Below are positions 63,477-64,000 of a DNA stretch of 64,000 nucleotides, one piece after another. This DNA comes from Variovorax davisae (lineage in GTDB: Bacteria > Pseudomonadota > Gammaproteobacteria > Burkholderiales > Burkholderiaceae_C). The stretch spans positions 1 to 64,000 of the forward strand of contig NZ_JASZYS010000014.1 in the NCBI RefSeq assembly GCF_030316845.1, in the 5' to 3' direction. Position numbers and translations under genes: made by a program. Numbering within the stretch: the first letter of the stretch is position 1; each line of letters begins with the position of its first letter. The notes beneath the pieces are model-generated. The model was not told where the DNA came from. It ran no database searches and saw nothing but the letters and a program-made list of their open reading frames with translations.

Positions 63477-64000
63477 ATGGGCAATCAGGACATCACGGAC
63501 CCGCGGCTGGACGCGCACTACGGCGCCTTCATCGGCGGCGCCTTCCGGCCGGCCAGCGGCCCGAGCTTCGCCGCGACCAACGCGGCCACCGGCGCCCACC
63601 TGGCCTCGATCGCCCGCTGCGGCGCGGCCGAGATCGACGAGGCGGTGAAGGCCGCCCGCGCGGCCCTGCCGGGCTGGCGCGCGACCTCCTACGAGGAACG
63701 CTCCGCGCTGCTGCTGAAGCTGGCCGACGCGCTGGCCGCCGACATGCCGCGGCTGGCCCTGGTCGACGCCCTGGACATCGGCCGGCGGCTGTCGGAGACC
63801 ACCCTCGACCACATGATCGCCAACGCCCAGTACCGCTACTTCGCCGGCGCCGTGCTGACGCACGAGGGCTTCGGCCGGCCGATCCCCAACGGCTACATGC
63901 TGGCCAAGCGCGAGCCGATCGGCGTCTGCGGCCAGATCATTCCGTGGAACGTGCCGGCGATCATGGTGGCGTTCAAGCTGGCGCCGGCGCTGGCCGCGGG
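63477..64000 (+). CDS. NAD-dependent aldehyde dehydrogenase, N-terminal part
   Basis: First 174 residues of an aldehyde dehydrogenase, cut by the window end. The opening HYGAFIGGAFRPASGPSFAA, then ATGAHLASIARCGAAEIDEAVKAARAALPGW, DALDIGRRLSETTL and EPIGVCGQIIPWNVPAIMVAFKLAPALAAG are typical of the family; the last contains the NAD-site IIPWN. The catalytic Cys and Glu lie beyond the window. AAGGAAGG precedes the ATG. Probably controlled by the divergent AraC regulator. Confidence 0.9.
   Translation, partial: MGNQDITDPRLDAHYGAFIGGAFRPASGPSFAATNAATGAHLASIARCGAAEIDEAVKAARAALPGWRATSYEERSALLLKLADALAADMPRLALVDALDIGRRLSETTLDHMIANAQYRYFAGAVLTHEGFGRPIPNGYMLAKREPIGVCGQIIPWNVPAIMVAFKLAPALAA

Overview
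The window looks like chromosomal DNA from a high-GC betaproteobacterium of the order Burkholderiales, most like Variovorax or another Comamonadaceae genus. This is judged from GC of roughly 70%, strong GC3 bias, a Bug/TctC-type receptor, TRAP and amino-acid ABC importers, many LysR regulators and dense 4-nt (ATGA) gene overlaps. No database search was possible. I saw no rRNA, tRNA, CRISPR array, insertion sequence or prophage. No stretch longer than about 300 bases lacks a gene; the longest gaps (2143-2417, 11533-11795, 63219-63476) are described.

Layout. 1-2142: TRAP dicarboxylate-type importer (dctQ-dctM-dctP, minus strand, dctP cut by the window edge). 2418-5781: small proteins, a phosphatase-like protein that lacks its cysteine, and a Crp/Fnr regulator divergent from a phospholipase D lipoprotein across a perfect TGTGA-N6-TCACA palindrome. 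5778-8946: REC-cyclase, histidine kinase and receiver. 8968-11532: SORL-like and cupredoxin-like exported proteins, a PAP2 phosphatase and an unknown. 11796-18461: complete HlyD/ABC-ABC/ABC-2/ABC-2/outer-membrane efflux operon behind an AT-rich repeat promoter. 18501-26678: acyltransferase, EamA exporter, DUF4256, DUF3422, otnK-otnC (3-oxo-tetronate catabolism), and a lone LanC-like cyclase divergent from an unknown gene.

26691-40568 is probably one regulon. A Nac-like LysR (35691-36602) sits among three transcription units: SDR plus an amino-acid ABC importer; accB-accC-pxpB-pxpC-degenerate carrier-pxpA; and aminotransferase-RraA-idnO-idnD. Each has an ATA-N9-TAT operator whose centre lies exactly 57 bp from the end of a TAC-type -10 box, so about -64. 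The genes suggest uptake of an amino-acid-like compound, biotin-dependent carboxylation or 5-oxoproline-type lactam opening, transamination, and aldolase/dehydrogenase steps.

40577-45508: DUF1161 and DUF4124 exported proteins, a zinc-ribbon protein, a flavin halogenase-like oxidoreductase, an orphan protein with an RNA polymerase alpha-CTD-like helix-hairpin-helix, and a LysR. 45625-51523: two DUF1446 (AtuA-like)/DUF4387 systems, one split and one fused, around a TctC receptor, with a second Nac-like LysR that appears to start at ATC and has two ATA-N9-TAT boxes in front of the fused gene.

52524-62266 is the most system-like locus: a 1433-residue multi-GAF hybrid kinase, STAS protein, RsbW-type kinase, coiled-coil protein, inner-membrane OmpA-domain protein, Ras-like small GTPase (DxxGE instead of DxxGQ) and a SpoIIE-type phosphatase. 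This reads as a partner-switching circuit joined to a small GTPase and an envelope sensor. The window ends with an AraC regulator divergent from an aldehyde dehydrogenase cut by the right edge. A 115-bp dispersed repeat occurs twice (about 32977-33092 and 58484-58597), in opposite orientation.
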